Of a DNA stretch of 64,000 nt, positions 1 through 6,926 are shown piece by piece. Below the pieces are notes generated by a model. It made no database searches. It was given only the letters and a program-made list of their open reading frames with translations, and was not told where the DNA came from. The DNA is taken from the NCBI GenBank assembly GCA_017629145.1, contig JAGBXR010000036.1:124001-188000 (forward strand), read 5' to 3'. A program made the position numbers and the translations under genes. Numbering within the stretch: the first letter of the stretch is position 1; the number at the start of each line of letters is the position of its first letter. Source of the stretch: Alistipes sp. (GTDB lineage Bacteria > Bacteroidota > Bacteroidia > Bacteroidales > Rikenellaceae).

Positions 1-2
1 CT

Positions 3-80
3 CCCGAACATAGGTCGTTGCAGGAGTTGCGCGACCGACACCGCCGCCGCGAGCATATCGATTTTTCGGAGATATCGTAG
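3..80 (+). CDS. C-terminal end of an unidentified gene (cut by window start)
   Basis: One frame is open from the left edge of the window to a TAG at 78-80. It encodes about 25 residues rich in Arg, Glu and His and ending in HIDFSEIS. The other two forward frames either stop early or run on into the promoter of the next gene, so this is the likeliest tail of an upstream + strand gene. The family cannot be told from so short a piece. Confidence 0.45.
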   Translation, partial: PEHRSLQELRDRHRRREHIDFSEIS

Positions 81-110
81 CCGGCATACTATGGTGTTGT
101 GAAAAAACGT

Positions 111-118
111 TATCTTTG
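111..118 (+). promoter_or_regulatory. Bacteroidetes -7 box for the zinc-ribbon gene
   Basis: TATCTTTG matches the Bacteroidetes -7 consensus TAnnTTTG, with a TTG-containing -33 region about 20 bp upstream. It lies 34 bp before the ATG at 153. Confidence 0.7.
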
Positions 119-152
119 TGCAGAAATATCAGTAACATACTAATTCATATAT

Positions 153-1394
153 ATGGCACTTATCAGATGTAGCAAATGTGGAAACCTTGCCTCGAGTCGT
201 GCGAAGGCCTGCCCGATATGTGGCGAGCCTATTGCCCAGGAGACGGTGCAGAGCACTCAGGAGGCAGCTCCACAGCCCAAAACATTGAACGATATCATCG
301 CTGAAAAGCAGCGTTTGCATACTCTCAACGACAAGCTCAGCGGCGACACCGCTCCCGAGTCAGTTGCCCAGCCAACGACCGAGGCGACCGAGAGCCCTGC
401 TGCGCCAATTGTCGAGCCCGTATACGAGCCACGCTACACCACCTCGCAGGAGGTGGCTGGCACAGGCTACGACCCACGTATCGAGGATTACGAGGCGGAG
501 CTTCTGTCGCGTGAGCGCTCCATCAAGGGCTTTCGCACAGCGCTTATCGTGCTTCTCATACTCCTCGCCCCTGCGCTCTACTTCAGCGTGACGTGGGGAC
601 TCAAGGCCAAGGCTATCGAGGAGGACTACGCCATCGTGGAGTCGGCACGTAAGCTCTTCGAGGAGCAGAATACTATGCTTCAGCACGATGCCGAGGCACT
701 CGTAACCGAGCTCCAGCAGCTCAAGGATAAGAACGACACGATGATGCTCAAGTATCAGGAGGCTGTCGTTATGCTCGAGCAGTTGCAGAAGGAGAAGACC
801 TACAACTACGAGCAGCTCGCACGCTACAAGAAGGAGGTAAACACGTTGCGCGGTGTGATGAAGGGCTACCTTCGCCAGATCGACTCGCTCAACACCATAA
901 ACAACTCACTACAGGCGCAGAACGTGGCATACAAGAAGGAGATCAACACCGCGAAGATGCGTGCCGATGTTGCCGAGGAGCGTGCCGATGAGCTTGGCAC
1001 GAAGGTGCGTATCGGTGCTGTCATCCGTACAAGCGGCATCCGCACCGTTGCGCTCAACGACCGCAACAAGGAGGTTAAGCGCATCAAGCAGGCTTCGCGC
1101 TTGAGAGTAGACTTCGAGCTTACAGCTAACGAACTTGCCGAGCCAGGCGAGAAGTCTATCTACATCTGCATCACTGGTCCCGATGGCTACGTGCTCTCGC
1201 CAGCCAATATGATTCTCTTCCAGTTTGAGGGCGAGGATATGGCTGCTTCGGCAATGCGTAAGGTCGATTACAACAACGAGTCTGTACCTGTGAGCATCTT
1301 CTACGATGGCTCTGCATTTGAGCGCGGTACATACAAGATTGATATCTACATTGACGGTCGTCATAGTGGTTCGCAGGAGACCTACTTCGAGTAA
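153..1394 (+). CDS. Zinc-ribbon, single-TM, coiled-coil protein of unknown function
   Basis: The protein has 413 aa. It opens with a zinc ribbon (Cys6, Cys9, Cys20, Cys23), followed by a low-complexity Pro/Glu/Thr linker to about residue 100. One hydrophobic membrane segment lies at about 126-149. A long heptad-type coiled coil rich in Glu, Lys and Gln runs from about 155 to 285. A globular C-terminal domain (about 290-413) resembles a beta-sandwich and ends ETYFE. The topology suggests a cytoplasmic N-terminus and a periplasmic coiled coil reaching toward the envelope. No family is recognised. The gene is monocistronic: its own promoter is at 111-118, and the TAA stop is the first bases of a family I palindrome. 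The C-terminal domain has the look of a ligand- or partner-binding module, but that is inference. Confidence 0.85.
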   Translation: MALIRCSKCGNLASSRAKACPICGEPIAQETVQSTQEAAPQPKTLNDIIAEKQRLHTLNDKLSGDTAPESVAQPTTEATESPAAPIVEPVYEPRYTTSQEVAGTGYDPRIEDYEAELLSRERSIKGFRTALIVLLILLAPALYFSVTWGLKAKAIEEDYAIVESARKLFEEQNTMLQHDAEALVTELQQLKDKNDTMMLKYQEAVVMLEQLQKEKTYNYEQLARYKKEVNTLRGVMKGYLRQIDSLNTINNSLQAQNVAYKKEINTAKMRADVAEERADELGTKVRIGAVIRTSGIRTVALNDRNKEVKRIKQASRLRVDFELTANELAEPGEKSIYICITGPDGYVLSPANMILFQFEGEDMAASAMRKVDYNNESVPVSIFYDGSAFERGTYKIDIYIDGRHSGSQETYFE

Positions 1395-1521
1395 TTTCTT
1401 GTGATAAGGGGTCATCTGCGGCCTCTCAATCATTGCCCCAAATGGGACGTACATTCAAGTACTACCCATCTGGGGCAATTTCTTTATCGAGGCCACATAT
1501 GACCCCTTCTGACAAGAAATT
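1393..1521 (+). repeat. Family I nested palindrome, copy 1
   Basis: A 129-bp imperfect palindrome. The outer arms are AATTTCTTGTGATAAGG...GAGGCC and its complement ending GACAAGAAATT. An inner stem pairs TTGCCCCAAATGGGA with TACCCATCTGGGGCAA around the apex TAC-ATTCAA-GTA. The outer arms carry a conserved internal mismatch (GAT against CAG). The left arm begins in the TAA stop of the upstream gene. There is no U-tract, so it is not a classical intrinsic terminator. Confidence 0.85.
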
Positions 1522-1760
1522 GGGGTGTGCAGGTGGGTAGGTGGTGAATTAGGGAAATTAGTGAGATTAAGGAAGTTATGGAAGTTAAGGAACCTGAGAG
1601 CCTTCCAAAGGCGCGCAAGCCCTCCTTAAATTCCTTAAATTCCCTAAATTCCCTTAGCCTCCATCCAAAGGCGCGCAAGCCCTCCTTAAATTCCCTAAAT
1701 TCCCTTAGCCTCCATCCAAAGGCGCGCAAGCCCTCCCTAAATTCCTAAAATCACCAATCT
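1522..1760 (+). repeat. 9-bp purine/pyrimidine array with three GCGCGCAAGC cores (family I tail)
   Basis: Directly after the palindrome comes a G-rich leader (GGGGTGTGCAGGTGGGTAGG), then about five 9-mers of the type ARATTAGGG. Three GGCGCGCAAGCCCTCC cores follow, separated by 9-mers of the complementary type CCCTAAATT. Core spacing is 60 and 51 bp, a difference of exactly one 9-mer. The purine and pyrimidine arms could fold into a long hairpin. The reading frames stay open because 9 is a multiple of 3, but no coding signal is seen. Confidence 0.8.
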
Positions 1761-1861
1761 CACTTTCAGACAAGAGCCTATTTCGCTTTTGTGTATGCCC
1801 TCTATAAGCCCTTCTTATATAGTCATAAAAATAAAAGATTTGACAAATAAAATATTTGCAC

Positions 1862-1869
1862 TATCTTTG
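1862..1869 (+). promoter_or_regulatory. -7 box for the superoxide reductase gene
   Basis: TATCTTTG, 55 bp before the ATG at 1924, in an AT-rich stretch after the 9-bp array. It gives the gene its own promoter, separate from the repeat-bearing upstream region. Confidence 0.75.
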
Positions 1870-1923
1870 CACTTGAAAACAAAACCAAAACTAATTACGA
1901 TAACCTATAAAGACTAAAATATT

Positions 1924-2298
1924 ATGGCAACGAAGTTTTTCAAGTGTAACACCTGTGGCAATGTAGTAACCAAGGTTGTAGATTCAAGAGTTCCGATTGT
2001 ATGCTGTGGCAAGCCTATGGAGGAGCTTCTGCCCAACACCGTAGATGCAGCTACCGAGAAGCACGTGCCTGTAGTTACGTGGCTCGACGACAGCCACATC
2101 AAGGTTGAGGTGGGCAGCGTAGCGCACCCTATGACCGAGGAGCATCACATCGCCTTCATCTATGTCGAGACCGAGAATGGCGGCATCCGCGTAGATTTGA
2201 AGGATAAGCCCGAGGCTATAATCAGCGTAGGTGGCTCGAAGCCGCTGGCCGTATATGAGTATTGCAACCTCCACGGTTTGTGGAAAGTAGAGTTGTAA
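1924..2298 (+). CDS. dfx: Desulfoferrodoxin (superoxide reductase, class I)
   Basis: The protein has 124 aa, close to the usual ~126. It reduces superoxide to hydrogen peroxide without making oxygen, in the cytoplasm of anaerobes. The N-terminal desulforedoxin domain shows CNTCG followed by the adjacent pair VCCGKP, giving the four cysteines of the FeS4 centre. The C-terminal neelaredoxin domain shows EKHVP, HPMTEEHHI and CNLHG, the His4-Cys iron site and its Glu. Both centres are intact, so this is the two-iron class. It is a single-gene unit with its own -7 box at 1862 and an intrinsic terminator at 2325-2356. The electron donor (rubredoxin or similar) is not in the window. It fits an oxygen-defence role in a strict anaerobe. 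Confidence 0.97.
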   Translation: MATKFFKCNTCGNVVTKVVDSRVPIVCCGKPMEELLPNTVDAATEKHVPVVTWLDDSHIKVEVGSVAHPMTEEHHIAFIYVETENGGIRVDLKDKPEAIISVGGSKPLAVYEYCNLHGLWKVEL

Positions 2299-2324
2299 GC
2301 CTCTATCATAGACCACTAAAATGC

Positions 2325-2356
2325 GAGGGACTCTCCGTCATATCGGAGGGTCCCTC
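2325..2356 (+). terminator. Intrinsic terminator of dfx
   Basis: GAGGGACTCTCCG pairs with CGGAGGGTCCCTC across a short loop and is followed by TTCTT. It sits 26 bp after the dfx stop. Confidence 0.85.
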
Positions 2357-2403
2357 TTCTTGAATAAATTTTGAAACTTGTCGCTATGCTCCGACTTTTT
2401 TTG

Positions 2404-2411
2404 TATCTTTG
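2404..2411 (+). promoter_or_regulatory. -7 box for the GH20 gene
   Basis: TATCTTTG, 20 bp before the ATG at 2432. Because this box lies downstream of the longer in-frame start at 2378, it supports the start at 2432. Confidence 0.75.
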
Positions 2412-2431
2412 TGAAAATTATATGTAACGTT

Positions 2432-4501
2432 ATGAGAACTATTCGACATCTGATTCCGCTTGTCGCATCGCTCCTTCTTGCGCTAGTAGCACGCGCAGCT
2501 GCCGATGAGCCTACGAACCTTATAACCCCCGTACCTGGCTATGTGAGCTATGGCGAGGGTATGCTCGATGCCAGTCGGGGCCTGAACCTCTACATCTCGG
2601 GCAAGCTCTCGGCCGAGGATATGCGCCGTATCGAGACCGCCGCCAACGAGTGCGGTATAGAGTTGCGCCGAGCAAAACGTATGCCTCGCAAGGAGTTCCT
2701 GTGCCTCACACTCGACCCAGGTTGTGCATCGGGTGCCGAGGGCTATAGCCTCACAATCGATTCTCGCGGTGTGGCAATCACAGCGGCTGCACCTGCTGGT
2801 CTCTACTACGCATTGCAGAGTCTTGGAGCACTTGTCAGCGACGCTCTTACGCTTCCTGCCTTGAGCATCGAGGATTCGCCACGTTTCGAGTATCGAGGCA
2901 TCCTTGTGGATATCTCGCGCCACTTCCGCACCAAGGAGTTCCTTATGCGCCAGATCGACGTTATGGCGCGATTGAAGATGAACCGTCTGCACCTCCACCT
3001 CACCGATGCTGCTGGCTGGCGTATCGAGGTTGAGGCCTATCCCGAGCTTACAAGCTATGCCGCGTGGCGCAAGCCAGCGACGTGGAAGGAGTGGTGGAAT
3101 GGCGAGCGTGGTCACGTGTGGGAGGGCACGGAGGGTGCCTATGGCGGATACCTCACCAAGCAGGATGCGCGCGATATCGTAGCCTATGCTGCCGACCGCT
3201 ACATAACCGTAATCCCCGAGATCGAGATGCCTGGTCACTCCGACGAGGTGCTTGCCACATACCCCGAGCTACGCTGTACGCAGCAGCCCGAGCGTCAGGG
3301 CGACCTATGCGTAGGTAAGGAGGCAACATTCGCGATGATGCAGACCATACTCGGCGAGATTATCGAGATATTCCCATCGGAGTATATCCACATTGGCGGT
3401 GACGAGGCCTCGAAAGGGTCGTGGACAGAGTGCGACGACTGCCGCCGCCGTATGCGGGAGGAGGGTCTGGAGAGTGTCGATGAGTTGCAGAGCTATATGA
3501 TACACCGCATCGAGGCGTGGCTCAACGAGCGTGGCCGTCAGATTATCGGCTGGGATGAGATATTGGAGGGCGGCCTCGCGCCCAACGCTACGGTGATGTC
3601 GTGGAGAGGTGAGGAGGGTGGCCTTGCAGCCGCTGCCGCAGGACACAATGTAGTGATGTCGCCACACGGATACTGCTACATCGACGCACCACAGGATGCT
3701 CCCTACTCGCAACCCGAGAGCATTGGCGGCTACCTCCCCTTGGAGAAGGTCTACTCCTACGACCCTGCGCCCGCGACGATGTCCGAAGATGTGGCACGCT
3801 ATATCCTTGGTGTTCAGGCCAACCTATGGGCCGAGTTTATCGTCACTGATGAGCACTACGAGCATATGCTCTGGCCACGCGCCATAGCCATCGCCGAGAT
3901 CGGCTGGAGCAAACCCGAGAACCGCAACTACCAACTCTTCCGCGAGCGCGCCGTAAAGATTGTCGACGCTATGCTTGCCGATGGTTACACGCCCTTCGAC
4001 CTCAAGAACGAGATAGGCAACCGCCCCGAGTCGAAGCAGCCTATTGACCACCTCGCACGTGGCAAGAAGGTGGAGTATCTACTCCCCTCGCGCTACTATG
4101 CACCCAAGTATGCTGCGGCGTGGGACGACACGCTCACCGACGGTCTGCGTGGCACGTGGACCTATGCCGACAATAGATGGCAGGGATTCCTGGGTCGTGG
4201 CGGTGTCGATGTAATCATCGATATGGAGGAGGTGACAACCATACGCTCCATCGCTGCCGACTTTATGCAAATCTGTGGTCCGGGTGTCTTTATGCCCTGC
4301 TTGGTCGAGATTGCTGTGTCGGAGGATGGCGAGAACTACACCAAGATTGCCGACATCGAACACGAGGTCGTCGTCGACGAACTACCCTCGTTCAAGAGCT
4401 TCGGCTGGCAGGGTGAGGTGCGCGCCCGATACATACGCTACAAGGCTCACCGTAGTGCCTATAGCGGCTTCTTGTTCGTCGACGAGATAGTCGTAAATTA
4501 G
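2432..4501 (+). CDS. Beta-N-acetylhexosaminidase, GH20, exported
   Basis: The protein has 689 aa from the ATG at 2432. A longer frame from 2378 is rejected because its start precedes the -7 box and it would bury the signal peptide. Residues 1-24 form a signal peptide (MRTIRHLIPLVASLLLALVA). Then come a GH20b N-terminal domain, a GH20 TIM barrel with the catalytic Asp-Glu pair D324-E325 in HIGGDEASKG, and a C-terminal F5/8-type (galactose-binding-like) beta-sandwich ending in a FLFVDEIVVN strand. GH20 enzymes remove terminal GlcNAc or GalNAc from glycans by substrate-assisted catalysis. Export to the periplasm or surface is expected. There are no sus-type neighbours. The natural substrate (mucin, N-glycan or chitobiose) cannot be told from sequence. 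Confidence 0.93.
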   Translation: MRTIRHLIPLVASLLLALVARAAADEPTNLITPVPGYVSYGEGMLDASRGLNLYISGKLSAEDMRRIETAANECGIELRRAKRMPRKEFLCLTLDPGCASGAEGYSLTIDSRGVAITAAAPAGLYYALQSLGALVSDALTLPALSIEDSPRFEYRGILVDISRHFRTKEFLMRQIDVMARLKMNRLHLHLTDAAGWRIEVEAYPELTSYAAWRKPATWKEWWNGERGHVWEGTEGAYGGYLTKQDARDIVAYAADRYITVIPEIEMPGHSDEVLATYPELRCTQQPERQGDLCVGKEATFAMMQTILGEIIEIFPSEYIHIGGDEASKGSWTECDDCRRRMREEGLESVDELQSYMIHRIEAWLNERGRQIIGWDEILEGGLAPNATVMSWRGEEGGLAAAAAGHNVVMSPHGYCYIDAPQDAPYSQPESIGGYLPLEKVYSYDPAPATMSEDVARYILGVQANLWAEFIVTDEHYEHMLWPRAIAIAEIGWSKPENRNYQLFRERAVKIVDAMLADGYTPFDLKNEIGNRPESKQPIDHLARGKKVEYLLPSRYYAPKYAAAWDDTLTDGLRGTWTYADNRWQGFLGRGGVDVIIDMEEVTTIRSIAADFMQICGPGVFMPCLVEIAVSEDGENYTKIADIEHEVVVDELPSFKSFGWQGEVRARYIRYKAHRSAYSGFLFVDEIVVN

Positions 4502-4563
4502 TGCTATCGGAGGCTTCGTGTGAAAAAATGGCGAAAAGGCGTTGCAATTCCGAGGATTATAAC

Positions 4564-4571
4564 TATCTTTG
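4564..4571 (+). promoter_or_regulatory. -7 box for kbl
   Basis: TATCTTTG, 60 bp upstream of the kbl ATG at 4631. The leader is AT-rich. Confidence 0.7.
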
Positions 4572-4630
4572 TAGGTAGATTCGTCCGAAACAATAAACTA
4601 CATCAAATAACAAACTAAAACTTTACAGCA

Positions 4631-5818
4631 ATGTACGGAAAATTTCAGCAGCATCTGCAGAATGAGTTGGCCGAGATTAAGGCGGCTGGCTTGTACAAGA
4701 CCGAGCGTATTATCGAGTCTCCACAGCGTGCAGAGATCGACGTGGCTAACCGCCCTGTTTTGAACTTCTGCGCTAACAACTACCTCGGCCTCTCGGACAA
4801 CCAGCGTCTCATCGACGCAGCGAAGAAGGCTATGGACGAGCGTGGCTTCGGTATGTCATCTGTTCGCTTCATCTGCGGTTGCCAGGATATGCACAAGGAG
4901 TTGGAGAAGGCTATCGCTGACTACTTTGGCACAGAGGATACTATCCTCTACGCAGCTTGCTTCGACGCTAATGGTGGTGTCTTCGAGCCTTTGTTCACAG
5001 CCGAGGATGCGATCATCTCTGACGCGTTGAACCACGCTTCTATCATCGACGGTGTACGCCTCTGCAAGGCACAGCGCTATCGCTATGCTAATGCCGATAT
5101 GGCAGAGTTGGAGGAGTGCTTGAAGCAGGCACAGGCACAGCGCTTCCGCATCATCGTAACCGACGGTGTATTCTCTATGGACGGTAACGCCGCTCCACTC
5201 GACAAGATTTGCGAGCTCGCAGAGAAGTACGACGCTCTCGTAATGGTTGACGAGTGCCACTCAGCAGGTGTATTGGGTAAGACTGGTCGCGGTATCACCG
5301 AGCTCTACGATCTTCGTGGCAAGGTAGATATCCTCACAGGTACTCTCGGTAAGGCCTTCGGTGGTGCAGTAGGTGGCTTCACAACAGGTCGCAAGGAGAT
5401 TATCGATATGCTCCGTCAGCGTTCACGTCCTTACCTCTTCTCTAACTCATTGCCACCAGCAGTAGTTGGTGCATCTATCGAGATGTTCAAGATGTTGGAG
5501 GAGAGCGATCAGCTTCACGATCAGCTCGTTGCAAACGTTGAGCACTTCCGCTCAAAGATGGTTGCTGCAGGTTTCGACATTAAGCCTACACAGTCAGCTA
5601 TCTGCGCAGTTATGCTCTACGATGCAAAGCTTTCACAGGACTTCGCAGCAGAGCTCCAGCAGGAGGGTGTATTCGTAACAGGTTTCTACTATCCAGTAGT
5701 TCCAAAGGGTCAGGCACGTATCCGTGTACAGGTATCTGCAGGTCACACTGTAGAGCAGCTTGATCGTTGCGTTGAGGCGTTTGTTAAGGTTGGTAAGAAG
5801 CTTAATGTCCTCAAGTAA
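4631..5818 (+). CDS. kbl: Glycine C-acetyltransferase (2-amino-3-ketobutyrate CoA ligase)
   Basis: The protein has 395 aa, the usual length. It is a PLP-dependent enzyme of the alpha-oxoamine synthase family. It joins glycine and acetyl-CoA to 2-amino-3-ketobutyrate, or runs the reverse step in threonine breakdown. The PLP lysine is K241 in TGTLGKAFGG. The substrate and cofactor motifs NFCANNYLGL, MDGNAAPLD and VDECHSAGVLG are all present. No tdh gene for threonine dehydrogenase adjoins it. Related enzymes (serine palmitoyltransferase, BioF) share the fold, but the N-terminus and length favour Kbl. Codon use toward the 3' end shifts to GCA, ACA, CCA and TCA, as in other probably highly expressed genes here. 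The TAA stop is the start of a family I palindrome. Confidence 0.93.
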   Translation: MYGKFQQHLQNELAEIKAAGLYKTERIIESPQRAEIDVANRPVLNFCANNYLGLSDNQRLIDAAKKAMDERGFGMSSVRFICGCQDMHKELEKAIADYFGTEDTILYAACFDANGGVFEPLFTAEDAIISDALNHASIIDGVRLCKAQRYRYANADMAELEECLKQAQAQRFRIIVTDGVFSMDGNAAPLDKICELAEKYDALVMVDECHSAGVLGKTGRGITELYDLRGKVDILTGTLGKAFGGAVGGFTTGRKEIIDMLRQRSRPYLFSNSLPPAVVGASIEMFKMLEESDQLHDQLVANVEHFRSKMVAAGFDIKPTQSAICAVMLYDAKLSQDFAAELQQEGVFVTGFYYPVVPKGQARIRVQVSAGHTVEQLDRCVEAFVKVGKKLNVLK

Positions 5819-5945
5819 TTTCTTGTGATAAGGCAGATATCTGCCGCACCTCAATCGTTGCCCCAAATGGGAAATACGTCAAGTATGTCCCATCTGGGGC
5901 AACTTCTTTATCGGTGCAGCATCTACAGCCTTCTAACAACAAATT
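5817..5945 (+). repeat. Family I nested palindrome, copy 2 (subtype A)
   Basis: The left arm AATTTCTTGTGATAAGGCAG starts within the kbl stop codon. The right arm ends CTTCTAACAACAAATT. The inner stem is GTTGCCCCAAATGGGA with TCCCATCTGGGGCAAC, apex TAC-GTCAA-GTA. The next copy begins two bases later, making a tandem A+B pair. Confidence 0.85.
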
Positions 5946-5947
5946 TT

Positions 5948-6075
5948 AATTTTCCGAGATAAGCAGTCATCTGCGACCTCTCAATCATTGGCTCGAATGG
6001 AATGTACGCCAAGTACTATCCATCCGAGCCAATCTCTTTATCGAGGCCACAGCTAACTACTTCTATCGAAAAATT
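5948..6075 (+). repeat. Family I nested palindrome, copy 3 (subtype B)
   Basis: The subtype B left arm AATTTTCCGAGATAAGCAG pairs with a right arm ending CTTCTATCGAAAAATT. The inner stem pairs ATTGGCTCGAATGGA with TCCATCCGAGCCAAT. Compared with copy 1 (GCCCC...GGGGC) both sides have changed together, so pairing is preserved. Apex TAC-GCCAA-GTA. Confidence 0.85.
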
Positions 6076-6385
6076 AGGGTGTGCAGGCAAGTAGGCAGGT
6101 AGTGATTTAGGGAGATTAAGGAATTTAAGGAGATTAGGGAAATTAGTGAGATTAAGGAGCAGAGTGCGTTCTAAATGCGCGCAAGCTCTCTCTAAACTCC
6201 CTAAATTCCCTAAATTCCTTATGCTCTATCTAAATGCGCGCAAGCCCTCCCTAAACTCCTTAAATTCCTTAAACTCCCTTAGCCCCCATCCAAGGGCGCG
6301 CAAGCCCTCCCTAAACTCCCTAATTTCCCTAAATTCCCTTAGCCCCCATCTCCTTAATCTCCCTTAGCCCCCATATTGTCCTTGC
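6076..6385 (+). repeat. 9-bp array with three GCGCGCAAGC cores (tail of copy 3)
   Basis: This region has the same architecture as the tail of copy 1: a GGGTGTGCAGG leader, purine 9-mers (AGATTAAGG, AATTTAAGG, AAATTAGTG), then three GCGCGCAAGC cores at about 6177, 6236 and 6296. Pyrimidine 9-mers such as CCCTAAATT separate them. Core spacing is 59-60 bp. No gene is seen in it. Confidence 0.8.
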
Positions 6386-6404
6386 TATTATGCGATAAAT
6401 TTTA

Positions 6405-6412
6405 TACCTTTG
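6405..6412 (+). promoter_or_regulatory. -7 box for queD-polA
   Basis: TACCTTTG, 43 bp before the queD ATG, just after the 9-bp array ends. Confidence 0.7.
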
Positions 6413-6455
6413 CATAATAACTATCAACTGAGTAACAACGCAAAATAGAGCGATT

Positions 6456-6908
6456 ATGTCGGTAATCAGATTAACCAAAGAGTTCAGCTTCGAGGCGGCA
6501 CACGCACTCGAGGGTTACGATGGCCGTTGCAGAGAGATTCACGGCCACTCATACCGTCTCTACATAACAATCAAGGGTGAGCCCGAGAGCGATCCCGAAT
6601 CTCCAAAATATGGTATGGTTATGGATTTCGGCGAGCTCAAGCGCATTGTCAACGAGCAGATTATCGACCGCCTCGACCACTCGTTTATGATGCGTCGTAC
6701 GCCCGATGCCGAGCAGATAGCTGCCGAGCTTGGCGGCCGCTTCCGTCGCGTGGTGCTCACCGACTATCAGCCTACAACCGAGAATCTGTTGAGCGACTTT
6801 GCCGAGCGACTTCTTGGCGCGCTGCCCGACGAGGTCGAGCTATGCAAACTCAAGTTGCACGAGACGGCCACATCGTTTGGCGAGTGGTATGCGTCGGACA
6901 ATTTCTAA
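6456..6908 (+). CDS. queD: 6-carboxy-5,6,7,8-tetrahydropterin synthase family protein
   Basis: The protein has 150 aa. The PTPS/QueD fold is shown by three zinc-binding histidines: H16 in EAAHALEG, and the pair in CREIHGHSY, which also carries the catalytic Cys just before it. A conserved LDHSFM and a C-terminal KLHET with the substrate Glu follow. QueD converts dihydroneopterin triphosphate to 6-carboxytetrahydropterin in the preQ0/queuosine route. The Cys-x3-His motif favours QueD over eukaryotic-type PTPS. queC and queE are not in the window. polA starts 18 bp downstream, so the two are probably cotranscribed. Confidence 0.92.
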   Translation: MSVIRLTKEFSFEAAHALEGYDGRCREIHGHSYRLYITIKGEPESDPESPKYGMVMDFGELKRIVNEQIIDRLDHSFMMRRTPDAEQIAAELGGRFRRVVLTDYQPTTENLLSDFAERLLGALPDEVELCKLKLHETATSFGEWYASDNF

Positions 6909-6926
6909 TATCGTAACACGCAGGTT

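Noticed and set aside
1484..1729. Minus-strand open frame with REFREFKEG repeats
   Set aside because: It is produced by the 9-bp array (9 is a multiple of 3, so frames stay open). No start context, no conserved domain, and the array is shared with other non-coding loci.
1600..1740. CRISPR-like array (GCGCGCAAGC every 51-60 bp)
   Set aside because: The segments between cores are themselves 9-bp repeats and not unique spacers, and no cas gene is present.
2378..2431. Upstream start extending the GH20 gene
   Set aside because: It precedes the -7 box at 2404-2411 and hides the signal peptide; the ATG at 2432 is preferred. The longer starts of GH97 (24684), GH92 (26674), the NSS transporter (40190) and the META lipoprotein (63642) were rejected for the same kinds of reason.
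6146..6367. Plus-strand open frame with NSLNSLNSLS repeats
   Set aside because: Same cause: translation of the pyrimidine 9-mers and cores of the repeat tail.
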